From CAILLO01 sp964579735 (GTDB lineage: Bacteria > Bacillota > Clostridia > Saccharofermentanales > UBA5734), in assembly GCA_964579735.1 (NCBI GenBank), contig CAZOHH010000019.1:1-33088 (forward strand): a DNA stretch of 33,088 nucleotides, in the 5' to 3' direction. This document shows, piece by piece, positions 23,616-31,934 of this stretch (the stretch's first letter is position 1; the number at the start of each line of letters is the position of its first letter). Made by a program: the position numbers and the translations under genes. The notes under the pieces were generated by a model. It was not told the origin of the DNA, made no database searches, and was given only the letters and a program-made list of their open reading frames with translations.

Positions 23616-23987
23616 ATGGCAACGATCGACGAAGTGGCAACACTGGCGAAGGTATCCGTCGCGACCGTCTCCCGCGTCATGAACAACAACTACGTGGTCT
23701 CCGAGGAGAAGCGGCTCCGGGTCCTCGAGGCTGCGCAGCAGCTCGGCTATCAGCCCAGCACCTATAGCCGGAATCAGAAGCGCGCCGAGATCTGCTCCCC
23801 GCCCCTGACGACCGTCGCTCAGCCCTCCTTCGAGATCGGTGCTTCGACGATGCGCCTGCTGGCCCAGTTGATCAGCGGCGAGATCCGGATTGGCCGCCAC
23901 GTCATGATCGACCACAAACTGAAGATCCGCGAATCGACGGTCGGTACAAGTGTCTTCCCAACGACGAAGACCATGGTATCATCATAG
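23616..23987 (+). CDS. Internally deleted LacI-family regulator (DNA-binding domain plus C-terminal end)
   Basis: An intact frame of 123 aa, against about 330-340 for the family. Residues 1-55 are a complete LacI helix-turn-helix (TIDEVATLAKVSVATVSRVMN and GYQPSTYSRNQKR). At about residue 60 it jumps to the end of the effector domain (PPLTTVAQPSFEIGASTMRL through KLKIRESTVG), so roughly 210-220 residues of the sugar-binding core and main dimer interface are gone, in frame. AGAGGTGA precedes the ATG. It may be a decaying gene or a constitutive short DNA-binder that no longer senses sugar; promoter and frame are both kept. An assembly error joining two lacI genes is the other option. Confidence 0.8.
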   Translation: MATIDEVATLAKVSVATVSRVMNNNYVVSEEKRLRVLEAAQQLGYQPSTYSRNQKRAEICSPPLTTVAQPSFEIGASTMRLLAQLISGEIRIGRHVMIDHKLKIRESTVGTSVFPTTKTMVSS

Positions 23988-24035
23988 ATGCGGTCCGGAA
24001 TCATCTGGAGCGCTGAAACGAACGGAGGGCATGGC

Positions 24036-24887
24036 ATGAACGGACCGTTGTTTCCCCGGACGACCGTCGGAGGCGTCTCTCTTTCGAGGCTGATCATCGG
24101 CACGAACTGGATCCTCGGCTGGAGCCACACCGGTGCGGCCGCCGATGCCACCATCCGCGATCGAAACCACAACCGGGAGGTCGTCGCCGACATCCTCGAG
24201 GTCTTCCTGAAGCGCGGCGTGGACTCCATCATGGGTCCCTTGAGCGAGCAGCCCCTGATCATCGACGCCATGAAGACGGCGGAGGACCGCACCGGTCTCG
24301 GACTGATCCGCATCGATACGCCCTTCATGAACGTCGACGACAGCGCCGAAGCCCGTCGCGAGGCAGATGCCGCGATTGCGAGGAGCCGTGCGAAGGGTTC
24401 CGTATTCTGTCTGCCGCACCACTCCGTCGCCGAACAGCTCGTCAACAAGAACAAGCAGGCAATGCCCCGTCTTCCCGACTACCTGAAGATGATCCGCGAC
24501 CACGGCATGGTGCCTGGCCTGTCCGCCCACATGCCCGAGCTGATCCTGTACCCGGATGCGAACGGCTACGACGTCGAGACCTACATCCAGATCTACAACT
24601 GCCTCGGCTTCCTGATGCAGGTCGAAATCGAACAGGTCCACAAGATCATCTGGAACGCGAAGAAGCCCGTCATGACCATCAAGCCCATGGCCGCGGGCCG
24701 CTGCACCCCCTTCGTCGGACTGAACTTCGCCTGGTCGACCCTGCGCCCGCAGGACATGGTCACCGTCGGCTGCATGACCCCCAAGGAAGCCGAAGAGGAT
24801 ATCGAGATCTCCATGGCCGCCCTCGAGCACCGGATGCCCGAACTCGAAGGGCGCTCCAGCCCGGTCAAGACCGCCATTTTGAAATGA
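24036..24887 (+). CDS. Uncharacterised TIM-barrel-like protein
   Basis: 283 aa, not assigned to a known enzyme. The start ATG at 24036 has GGAGGG 6 nt ahead. The sequence begins with VSLSRLIIGTNWILGWSHT, a strand-turn resembling aldo/keto reductase and other barrel N-termini, and shows repeated beta-alpha units (IMGPLSEQPLIIDA, GLGLIRIDTPF, KPVMTIKPMAAG, DMVTVGCMTPKEAEE). The late IKPMAAGR and VGCMTP segments resemble the phosphate or cofactor strands 7-8 of aldo/keto reductases, but the catalytic Tyr/Lys set is not obvious. It follows the short LacI gene by 48 nt and may be controlled with it. An aldolase- or isomerase-like role in sugar breakdown is a guess. Confidence 0.7.
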   Translation: MNGPLFPRTTVGGVSLSRLIIGTNWILGWSHTGAAADATIRDRNHNREVVADILEVFLKRGVDSIMGPLSEQPLIIDAMKTAEDRTGLGLIRIDTPFMNVDDSAEARREADAAIARSRAKGSVFCLPHHSVAEQLVNKNKQAMPRLPDYLKMIRDHGMVPGLSAHMPELILYPDANGYDVETYIQIYNCLGFLMQVEIEQVHKIIWNAKKPVMTIKPMAAGRCTPFVGLNFAWSTLRPQDMVTVGCMTPKEAEEDIEISMAALEHRMPELEGRSSPVKTAILK

Positions 24888-24911
24888 CGTGACGTTGCAA
24901 GGGGGCTGCCC

Positions 24912-25850
24912 ATGCAAGGCAAGGATCTGCTCCAGGGGATCCGCGACAACGTAGCCCGGATCATCGTCGGCAAGGAGGAGTCCGTCGAACTCCTGCTGAC
25001 CGCGCTGGTCTGCCGCGGGCACGTCCTGATCGAGGATGTCCCGGGTATCGGCAAGACGACGCTGGCCCAGGCCTTCGCGCGCTCGCTGGCTCTCGACTTC
25101 CACCGCATCCAGTTCACCCCCGATATCCTTCCTTCCGACATCACCGGCTTCACCCTCTACGACCTGCCGAGCGGGCGAATGGAGCATCACCCCGGCGCCG
25201 TCATGAGCCAGGTCGTCCTCGCCGACGAGATCAACCGCTGCGGACCCAAGACCCAATCCAGCCTGCTGGAGGTCATGGAGGAGAACCAGGTCACCGTCGA
25301 CGGGGCGACCTATCCGGTTCCCCAGCCCTTCCTGGTTCTCGCCACGCAGAATCCGATCGAGTACGCGGGAACCTTCCCGCTGCCGGAGTCGCAGCTCGAT
25401 CGGTTCCTCTTCCGGGTGAAGATGGGCTATCCCGACCGGCAGGAGGAAGTGCGCATCCTCGAACGCCACGCGGGCATGAGGACCAAGGTCGAACTCACAC
25501 CCGTCGCCTCGGCCGAAGAGGTGCTGAGGATGCAGGAGGAGTGCCTCGACGTCCACGTCTCCGCCCACATCCTGGATTACATCGCTCGTATCGCCGCCCT
25601 GACCCGCTCCAGTGAGTCGTTTTCGCTCGGCTTGAGCCCCCGCGGCGGCATCGCCCTGATGCGCGCGGCGCGAGCGCGGGCCTACCTGCGCGGCCGAGCC
25701 TTCGTCCTGCCGGACGACGTGCAGGCGCTGGTCGTGCCGACCGTGCTCCACCGCCTGGTCCTGCGCCCGGAGGCGGCGCTGACCGCCGGGAATGCCGTCC
25801 GGCTGTTGACGGACCTCCTTCGCGCGGTGCCCGTCCCGGCCGTCCGATGA
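24912..25850 (+). CDS. MoxR-family AAA+ ATPase
   Basis: 312 aa, cytoplasmic chaperone-like ATPase. Walker A is EDVPGIGKTT (41-50), Walker B VVLADEINR (Asp105-Glu106), and the sensor and arginine-finger regions follow in FLVLATQNPIEYAGTFPLPESQLDRF. GGGGGCTGCCC lies before the ATG. Its last 4 nt overlap the next gene (ATGA), and with the DUF58 and transglutaminase genes it forms a widely conserved three-gene cluster thought to act in assembly or control of cell-envelope or secreted complexes. The exact client is unknown. Confidence 0.95.
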   Translation: MQGKDLLQGIRDNVARIIVGKEESVELLLTALVCRGHVLIEDVPGIGKTTLAQAFARSLALDFHRIQFTPDILPSDITGFTLYDLPSGRMEHHPGAVMSQVVLADEINRCGPKTQSSLLEVMEENQVTVDGATYPVPQPFLVLATQNPIEYAGTFPLPESQLDRFLFRVKMGYPDRQEEVRILERHAGMRTKVELTPVASAEEVLRMQEECLDVHVSAHILDYIARIAALTRSSESFSLGLSPRGGIALMRAARARAYLRGRAFVLPDDVQALVVPTVLHRLVLRPEAALTAGNAVRLLTDLLRAVPVPAVR

Positions 25851-27043
25851 ACCCCTGGCGCATCGCCGCCGCCGCCTTGCTCGTCCTGCTCCCGCTCGCC
25901 GGACTGCTGACGGGGAGCCGCGCCAGCTTCGTGCTCTTCGCCTTCTTGCTACTCCTCCTTCTTGCCGCGCTCGCTCAGAACCTCTGGGCCGCCTTCACCT
26001 TCCGATACCTGCAGACGTTGGACGTCGGCGAGATTTCCCGCGGGTCGCAGGTCCACTTGAAGCTCGCGATCGACAACGAGAAGCCCTTCCCATACGCCCT
26101 GATGCGCATCCGCCTGGCCACGGCCGACCGTTGGGAGGACAGGCGCCTTGACTTCGACCTGCAGCCGAAGCAGCGCGCGGACTTCGACCTGACGCTCGAA
26201 TGCCCACACCGAGGCGCCTACGAAGTCGGGATGACCATCATCGATTTCGTGGACCTCTTCGGACTCCTGCGGCTCCCCTTCGACATGCGCGTCCTGTCCT
26301 ACTACCGGATGCGCAGCCTGGTCGTCCTTCCGAAAGTGTACGAGTTGGATCGTCTCCCGCTCAGGTCCTTCGACAACAAGTCCTTCGCGAAGCGCGCCCC
26401 GCCCACGGATGATCCGGAGGAGCCTTTCGCCGGAATCCGACCCTATCGGCCTGGCGACTCCCGCCGACTGATCCACTGGAAGGCCACGGCCCGACACGGC
26501 GTGCTGCTGACGCGCCAGTTCGAGCCGACGGAGGAGATGCGGATCCGCCTGCTCGTCGATGTCACGGCGCCGCCCCATGCGGGAAAGGAAGCCGCCCAAG
26601 CGGAAGACGCCTTGTGCGAGGGAATCGCCTCCGTCGTCCGGTACCTGCTGCGGAAGGGAACCCCCCTTGAACTCGTCACGCATGCCCCGAAGCGGGAGGC
26701 CGTGCACGCCCTCGGCATGAGGGACTTCACGAAGATCCGGCGCTGGCTCGCCACGTTGCCCTTCACGGGTGCACGTCCCCTCGAGGAGCAGCTGCAACTG
26801 GAGATGCCTACGTTGGGCGCGGTGCGCTCCTTCCTGGTTTTCACGACCGACCTGCAGCCATCGGCCATGCAGACCCTGCTGCGACTGAAGGATCGGGCGG
26901 CGGTGAACGTGCTGCTGGGCGGTCCTGCGGTGGAGGCGGGACGGGTGCGGGAGACCGCGACGGAGCTTCGGCGCAACGGAATCCAGGCCTGGGCCATCCG
27001 ATACGGGGAAGACCCCGGAGAGACCTTCGGAGGGGAGTCTTGA
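25847..27043 (+). CDS. DUF58 membrane protein
   Basis: 398 aa. Two closely spaced membrane segments occupy residues about 5-48, followed by a beta-rich region and the DUF58 signature PFAGIRPYRPGDSRRLIHWKATARHG (only part quoted: GDSRRLIHWKATAR near 200-214), then a von Willebrand-A-like domain (RIRLLVDVTAPPHA and following). It starts within the moxR stop (ATGA) and ends within the TTG start of the transglutaminase gene. DUF58 proteins are the usual partners of MoxR ATPases. Confidence 0.93.
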   Translation: MNPWRIAAAALLVLLPLAGLLTGSRASFVLFAFLLLLLLAALAQNLWAAFTFRYLQTLDVGEISRGSQVHLKLAIDNEKPFPYALMRIRLATADRWEDRRLDFDLQPKQRADFDLTLECPHRGAYEVGMTIIDFVDLFGLLRLPFDMRVLSYYRMRSLVVLPKVYELDRLPLRSFDNKSFAKRAPPTDDPEEPFAGIRPYRPGDSRRLIHWKATARHGVLLTRQFEPTEEMRIRLLVDVTAPPHAGKEAAQAEDALCEGIASVVRYLLRKGTPLELVTHAPKREAVHALGMRDFTKIRRWLATLPFTGARPLEEQLQLEMPTLGAVRSFLVFTTDLQPSAMQTLLRLKDRAAVNVLLGGPAVEAGRVRETATELRRNGIQAWAIRYGEDPGETFGGES

Positions 27044-29310
27044 TCCGGCGATCCCCCTTCACGGAGATCGCGGCGGACGTCGTCACCGCTTCCGCCCTGG
27101 CGGCCGGGATGGGTACTACGGGTCTGGTCCTGAGGGGATACGAACCCGACGCTCTCCTCGCGCTTGGAATCTGTCTCCTTCTTTCCTCACTCCTCGCTCT
27201 CGTCACCCGCCGACGGTGGGGCCTCCCGGTTCTTCTTGTGGCCGTGGTCCTTGCCGTGATGGTTCCGCCGCTGGTGAGCGGCCGCTGGACGGAATGGATC
27301 GAGATGCTGGATCAGGGTAGACAGGAAGCGCTGTTCCTCCTGCTTCGGGGCAGAATCGCCGACGCCTGGCTCCTCCGCCTGGAACCTGTTCTCCTGCTCG
27401 CGCCGACCGCTCTGTCGTTCTGGTTCGTGCGCCGGTGGGGTAGTCTTGCCTTTGCCGCTCTTCTGACGCTCGGAACCGCTTTTCCCTTGCTGAGCTGGTA
27501 CCCGAACGCCCTTCCTCCTGTCCTGCTCCTCGTCGCCGCCTGTGCGCTGCTTCTGCCGCGCGAATTCCTCGGGCGGCTTCGACGGAGGAGCGCCGAAGGT
27601 CCGCTGTTGAGGCGAGGTCCGCTGCAGTGCTTCGCGATCCCCATCATCGCGCTGTGCCTCGTCTTCGCGAATTCCCTGATTCCCGAGGACACCCTCGGGT
27701 GGCGCTCTCCAATGCTTCTCAACCAAATCGGAGATTGGCAGCTCGAAGGGATGGGGCGTCTTGGAACCCTCCGTGCCTGGGAGGTCTTCGGACTGGACTC
27801 CTTCGGCTTCATGCCCTCGGGACAACGCCTTGGAGGGCCGGTATCGCTATCGGATCGTGAGGTCCTCGATATCCGGACCGACACGCCGGGACTGTTCCGG
27901 GGAACCACTCGATCCGTTTACTCAGGTAGCACCTGGGAGACAGGACCCGTTCGACAGTACCGCTTCGGAGCGCTCCGATGGAGTGGCGTCCAATCGAGTC
28001 TTTTCGGCACGGATCTGCTGGCAGGTGCGGAAGGGCGTGCGTTCCTGACCCGGTTCGGCCGCTCGGTCCGAGCGAACGTCACGGTTGCGGCGAATCTGGA
28101 TTCGACTTTCTTCGTGAACGGACGATTGCGCGAGCTTCGCGGTACGGATCCGTTCAATCCCGCCTACTTCACTTCCGGAACCGATGTTTTCGTGTTTTCC
28201 CCGATGGGACGACTCACCTCGTACGAGACCGAATCCCTGGTCTTCGATGCGGGAATCCCGGGTTTCGCGGACGCGGTCGACACGATTGCCGAAAAGGCCA
28301 CGGCTCGTGAGGAGCGACGATTCAAGGAGGCTTCGGCAGTCTTCCTGCAGCTTCCGGAAGGGCTGCCGTCCCGCATCGCCGCGGTCGCGAAGGATGCCGT
28401 GGGAGACGAGACGGAACCGTACCGGCAGGCGCTGAAGCTCGTCGCGTATCTCCAGTCCGGATTCACCTATACGCTCACGCCCGACGTCCCGACAGCCGAC
28501 CGCGACTTCGTGGACCGTTTCCTCGAGGATCGGAAGGGCTATTGCGTCTATTTCGCTTCCGCCCTGGCCGTGATGGCCCGCACGCTCGGCATCCCGTCGC
28601 GCTATGTCGAAGGCTTCGCCCTGATGCCGACCCAGGAATCCGGACGCTACCTCGCCACGGGAAAGACCGCGCACGCGTGGACGGAGCTCTACTTCAAGGG
28701 CGTCGGCTGGCTGACGTTCGACGCGACGCCCTCCGTCGGGGACGGCGGTGCCGTCACGCCGACTCCACCCGCACCCACGGGAGGCGGGACGAATCCGTCC
28801 GCGACGCCGTCTCCCTCGCCGACGCCCGGTCCTGCGGTCCCGCCGATAGAGACCCCCGACCCGGGCCGCTGGATCCCGATCCTGCTCGCTTCGCTCCTGC
28901 CCTTCGCTGCGCTCTTCGCATTCGTCGAGGCCCGTCGCGAACGGCACCGCCGAAGCTTCGATGCGGCCGCAGTCGCACGACGTCTGCCCGACCCGTCTTT
29001 CCGACTGGAGTTCTACTACAAGGATCTTCTCGCCCAGCTGGCCCTGCTCGACCTTCGTCCACAGCCCGGCGAAACGCTGGCGAGCTTCGCGGAGCGAGCC
29101 GAGAGAAGCCTGCTGATCAAGCCGTTCTCGGTGCCGGAAATCCTCGCTCCCGTGGAGGCCCTCCGCTATGGCGGAATCCCGCCGGAATCCGACGAGCTGC
29201 TCCGGTTGGCGGATTACCGCGTCAAGCTGGAGACGCGGGTCCTGAACAGCCTTTCGCCAATGCGTTTCCTGCTAGGGAGGATCCTGTTCCGGGGTCGCCG
29301 GTTCGGTTGA
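27040..29310 (+). CDS. Transglutaminase-like membrane protein (TgpA type)
   Basis: 756 aa. The start is TTG at 27040, overlapping the DUF58 stop (TTGA) and preceded by GGAGGGGAG. The N-terminus has six or so membrane spans (to about residue 220), then a DUF3488-like extracellular part. The papain-like transglutaminase core has Cys502 (GYCVYFAS), His545 (TAHAWTELY) and Asp561 (FDATPS). A Pro/Thr/Ser-rich linker (about 570-605) leads to one further membrane span and a cytoplasmic DUF4129-type end. Third gene of the MoxR-DUF58-transglutaminase cluster; envelope protein processing is the likely area, substrate unknown. Confidence 0.92.
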   Translation: MIRRSPFTEIAADVVTASALAAGMGTTGLVLRGYEPDALLALGICLLLSSLLALVTRRRWGLPVLLVAVVLAVMVPPLVSGRWTEWIEMLDQGRQEALFLLLRGRIADAWLLRLEPVLLLAPTALSFWFVRRWGSLAFAALLTLGTAFPLLSWYPNALPPVLLLVAACALLLPREFLGRLRRRSAEGPLLRRGPLQCFAIPIIALCLVFANSLIPEDTLGWRSPMLLNQIGDWQLEGMGRLGTLRAWEVFGLDSFGFMPSGQRLGGPVSLSDREVLDIRTDTPGLFRGTTRSVYSGSTWETGPVRQYRFGALRWSGVQSSLFGTDLLAGAEGRAFLTRFGRSVRANVTVAANLDSTFFVNGRLRELRGTDPFNPAYFTSGTDVFVFSPMGRLTSYETESLVFDAGIPGFADAVDTIAEKATAREERRFKEASAVFLQLPEGLPSRIAAVAKDAVGDETEPYRQALKLVAYLQSGFTYTLTPDVPTADRDFVDRFLEDRKGYCVYFASALAVMARTLGIPSRYVEGFALMPTQESGRYLATGKTAHAWTELYFKGVGWLTFDATPSVGDGGAVTPTPPAPTGGGTNPSATPSPSPTPGPAVPPIETPDPGRWIPILLASLLPFAALFAFVEARRERHRRSFDAAAVARRLPDPSFRLEFYYKDLLAQLALLDLRPQPGETLASFAERAERSLLIKPFSVPEILAPVEALRYGGIPPESDELLRLADYRVKLETRVLNSLSPMRFLLGRILFRGRRFG

Positions 29311-29335
29311 AGTCGCGGGGTCCGCCGTGTATAAT
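29307..29335 (+). promoter_or_regulatory. Sigma70-type promoter of tRNA-Arg
   Basis: TTGAAG (29307-29312), a 17-nt spacer and a consensus TATAAT (29330-29335) stand 10 nt before the tRNA. The -35 overlaps the last codons of the transglutaminase gene. Confidence 0.85.
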
Positions 29336-29345
29336 GACCCTGCTT

Positions 29346-29420
29346 GGCCCGGTGGCCTAATGGATAAGGCAGCAGTTTCCGGAACTGCTGATACGGGTTC
29401 AATTCCTGTCCGGGTCACCA
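29346..29420 (+). tRNA. tRNA-Arg (anticodon CCG)
   Basis: A full cloverleaf of 75 nt including encoded CCA. The acceptor arm GGCCCGG pairs with CCGGGTC (one G-U), the D stem is GCCT/AGGC, the anticodon stem GCAGT/ACTGC encloses TTCCGGA with CCG at 29379-29381 (reads CGG), and the T stem ACGGG/CCTGT encloses TTCAATT. A strong promoter precedes it. tRNA genes are common integration sites, but no attachment duplicate was found here. Confidence 0.95.
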
Positions 29421-29424
29421 AGCG

Positions 29425-29459
29425 GAACGCCTCTCCTGCGACTTGCAGGGGAGGCGTTC
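29425..29459 (+). terminator. Stem-loop after tRNA-Arg, probable terminator
   Basis: A 15-bp stem (29425-29439 with 29445-29459, one G-U) around the loop GACTT starts 4 nt after the CCA. It lacks a T-run, so it could act in 3' processing or in factor-assisted termination rather than as a classical intrinsic terminator. Confidence 0.6.
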
Positions 29460-29525
29460 GACCGTCCAGCGTCCGTGGTATGCTAGCTTCGAAGAGTCTG
29501 CAACTCATCCCGGGGGTGGACGCGC

Positions 29526-30737
29526 GTGATATCCGTTCTCGAACCCTCCTCGTTCGCACCGTTCGGCCGACCGGTCACGGTATTCGGCGTTTCCGAAGGA
29601 GAGACCGTCCACGCGGGAACGGAGCCCTCCGACTCGCTCAGCGGGTGCGAAGCCGGCAAGGTTCGGCTGGATGTCCAGGAAGGACTGCCGATCCTGCTGG
29701 TCTGCCTTCCGCAGTCCGCGCACTTGACGGCGTTCCTGCTCGACCGGCCGGTCGAACTGGACGCGGGGGTGAGGTTCACCGTTCTGGCCTTTTCCGGATC
29801 CTGCCTCTACCGGATAGACGTATCCGGCACTACCCCTCTTTCCCAGCTTCCCAGGACGCTTCCGATTCCGCCGCTGACCCTCGTTCCAGAGCTGGAGATC
29901 CGCAGCATCTTCACGCTTTTCTACCAGGACCGCGACCCGAACTTCCGGTTCCGCGGTGAACATCACTCGATCTGGGAGATCACCTACGTCGACAAGGGGG
30001 TCCTGATTTCCAGCACGGACGGCGTAGAAAGGCCGATGCAGCAGGGCTCACTCGTCGTCTACGCGCCGGAGGTACACCATGCACAGCGGGGTGACGGGGA
30101 GCATCCGGCCGGATTCATCACGGCGACGTTCGATGCGAGGCTCGACGGTTTCCTGCCATGGAACGGCCGGGTCTTCGAGACCGACGAAGCGCAGCGGAAG
30201 GCCATCGCGGCGATGCTTCAGGAGGGGACCAGCCAGGAGCCCTATTCGGAGGACCTGGCGGTCGGATTCCTGAAGGAGGTTCTGGTCCGGCTCCTTCGCA
30301 AGGTCCGAGACCGGGAAGGAAGCCCACGCGCTCAAGCGGACGGACGACCCACGACCTCCCGCAGGATGAATCTGGAGAACATGATCGCCCAGCGGTGCAC
30401 CGCCTACATCGACCTGCATTTCGCCGAGTCGATCGACCTTGCGACGATCGCGCGGAGCATTCCGGTCAGCCGCTCCTACCTGACATCGCTCTTCCGCAGG
30501 GCCAGGGGTGTGACGGTCCATGAATACAAGCGGGAGAGAAGGCTGGAACAGTCCCGTTTGAACATCATCCAGGGAGGAATGACGTTGGCCGAAGTGGCGC
30601 GTTCCGTCGGATTCCGCTCGCCCGCCCATTTCTCGAACGAGTTCCACCGGAGGTACGGTATCCCGCCTTCGGAATATGCCCGCACGGTCGAAGGGAAATC
30701 CGCCGTCCGCAGGAACCAGATCCCTCCCAAAGTCTGA
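29526..30737 (+). CDS. AraC-family transcriptional regulator
   Basis: 403 aa. The N-terminal 250 residues are a cupin-like sensor region (SIWEITYVDKG, VYAPEVHHAQRG). The C-terminal double helix-turn-helix runs from about 295 to 390, with ESIDLATIARSIPVSRSYLTSLFRR and the second element MTLAEVARSVGFRSPAHFSNEFHRRYG. Start is GTG with GGGGGTGG ahead. An extra N-terminal domain (residues 1-110) of unknown role precedes the cupin. It stands alone between the tRNA and the sugar nucleotidyltransferase pair and may regulate that pair or a distant operon. Confidence 0.9.
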   Translation: MISVLEPSSFAPFGRPVTVFGVSEGETVHAGTEPSDSLSGCEAGKVRLDVQEGLPILLVCLPQSAHLTAFLLDRPVELDAGVRFTVLAFSGSCLYRIDVSGTTPLSQLPRTLPIPPLTLVPELEIRSIFTLFYQDRDPNFRFRGEHHSIWEITYVDKGVLISSTDGVERPMQQGSLVVYAPEVHHAQRGDGEHPAGFITATFDARLDGFLPWNGRVFETDEAQRKAIAAMLQEGTSQEPYSEDLAVGFLKEVLVRLLRKVRDREGSPRAQADGRPTTSRRMNLENMIAQRCTAYIDLHFAESIDLATIARSIPVSRSYLTSLFRRARGVTVHEYKRERRLEQSRLNIIQGGMTLAEVARSVGFRSPAHFSNEFHRRYGIPPSEYARTVEGKSAVRRNQIPPKV

Positions 30738-30762
30738 AATCCTTTTCTGCAAGTCTCGAGTG

Positions 30763-30911
30763 CGATTACGCAATCCGACCTCTCCCAACCCGCTCGTTCT
30801 TTGATAGGATGGAGGCAGCGGGGCGGAACGCCTCGGCTTGGATTCATCTACGGAAAACAGACCGGAGGGATTGGACATGCACGCACCGCAACTCGTCCTC
30901 ATGGCCGCCGG
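30763..30911 (+). repeat. Near-duplicate, copy A (upstream region and first 12 codons of the nucleotidyltransferase gene)
   Basis: 149 nt nearly matching copy B at 30922-31069; the last 50 or so bases, including the Shine-Dalgarno site, start codon (30877) and first codons, are identical, while the upstream part differs at about 20 positions. Copy A ends at the 10-N gap after only 35 coding bases, so it encodes no protein here. Confidence 0.95.
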
Positions 30912-30921
30912 NNNNNNNNNN
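30912..30921. other. Assembly gap, 10 N
   Basis: Short N run placed exactly between the two near-duplicate copies. This is what joining the ends of two strain variants of the same locus would produce. Confidence 0.99.
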
Positions 30922-31069
30922 CGATTGCGCAAGCCGACCTCTCTCAACCTTCCCCTTCTTTGATAGGATGGAGGCAGGGGGGCAAAACGCCTCGGCTTGG
31001 ATCTGAAACGAAAAGCAGACCGGAGGGATTGGACATGCACGCACCGCAACTCGTCCTCATGGCCGCCGG
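30922..31069 (+). repeat. Near-duplicate, copy B
   Basis: 148 nt, partner of copy A, and directly continuous with the complete nucleotidyltransferase gene. Differences to copy A lie mostly in non-coding bases upstream of the start. Confidence 0.95.
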
Positions 31070-31934
31070 CGTCGGTAGCCGATATGGCGGCTGCAAGCAG
31101 ATCGAGGGGGTAGGCCCACAAGGGGAGGCCATCCTCGAATACACGGTCGCGGATGCCCGGGCGGCCGGCTTCGGCGCAACGGTCGTGATCCTGCGCGAAG
31201 AGATCCTCGACGAGTTCCGCCAGGGAGTCGGACGCAGAATCGAAGTCGCGGGCGAGGTGCGGTACGCCCTCCAGCGGCCGGACCGCGTCGGTCGTGACGT
31301 TGCCGTCGAAGTACCCGCGGGACGGACGAAGCCCTGGGGCACCGGGCACGCCGTGCTGAGCGCCGCTCCTTACGTGGACGCTCCCTTCGCGGTCGCGAAC
31401 GCGGATGACTACTACGGTCCCGATGCGTTCCGCAAGCTCGCCGCCTTCCTTCGCGGCGCTACCGAAGTGGACCGCTCGCCGCTGCCTCTCTGCATGGTCG
31501 CCTACCCGCTCCAACGCACGCTTTCCGAAAACGGAACCGTGTCGCGCGGCGTCTGCGCCGTGGACCCTCAGAACCACCTGCTTGGCATACGAGAGGCCGT
31601 GAAGATCTTCCGAGAGGGCGAAGGGATCGTCTCCGAAGAAGCGAGCGAGCGGACCGTCCTGGCACCCGGCACCCTCGTCTCCATGAATCTCTGGGGACTC
31701 GTCCCCGGCGTCTTCGAGCCGCTGCAGCGGGAGTTCGCGCGGTTTCTCGCCACCCCTGACGGCGACCCTCTGAAGAAGGAGTTCTACCTGCCGGATGCCA
31801 TTGGTCGTCTGCTCCGTGACGGCCTGGCCGAGGTGACCGTCTTCCGCTCCGAGGACGCGTGGTTCGGAATCACCTATCCCGGGGACCGCGACCAGGTGGC
31901 TGCCGCCCTTGCCGAGCGGGGAGCGGTCCGATGA
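31035..31934 (+). CDS. Sugar-1-phosphate nucleotidyltransferase
   Basis: 299 aa, NTP-transferase fold. The nucleotide-binding signature is LMAAGVGSRYGGCKQ (8-22) with Lys21, followed by the metal-site region VANADDYYG and the sugar-binding VSMNLWGLVPG. It should join NTP and a sugar 1-phosphate to an NDP-sugar. GGAGGGA precedes the ATG by 7 nt. It overlaps the kinase gene by 4 nt (ATGA). Relatives next to NahK-like kinases are read as UDP-GlcNAc/GalNAc or UDP-glucose pyrophosphorylases; the sugar here is inferred from the partner. Confidence 0.85.
   Translation: MHAPQLVLMAAGVGSRYGGCKQIEGVGPQGEAILEYTVADARAAGFGATVVILREEILDEFRQGVGRRIEVAGEVRYALQRPDRVGRDVAVEVPAGRTKPWGTGHAVLSAAPYVDAPFAVANADDYYGPDAFRKLAAFLRGATEVDRSPLPLCMVAYPLQRTLSENGTVSRGVCAVDPQNHLLGIREAVKIFREGEGIVSEEASERTVLAPGTLVSMNLWGLVPGVFEPLQREFARFLATPDGDPLKKEFYLPDAIGRLLRDGLAEVTVFRSEDAWFGITYPGDRDQVAAALAERGAVR

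Noticed and set aside
29346..29459. tRNA-Arg as attachment site of an integrated element
   Set aside because: No copy of the tRNA 3' end was seen elsewhere in the window and no integrase gene adjoins it; the integrase remnant is 9 kb away.
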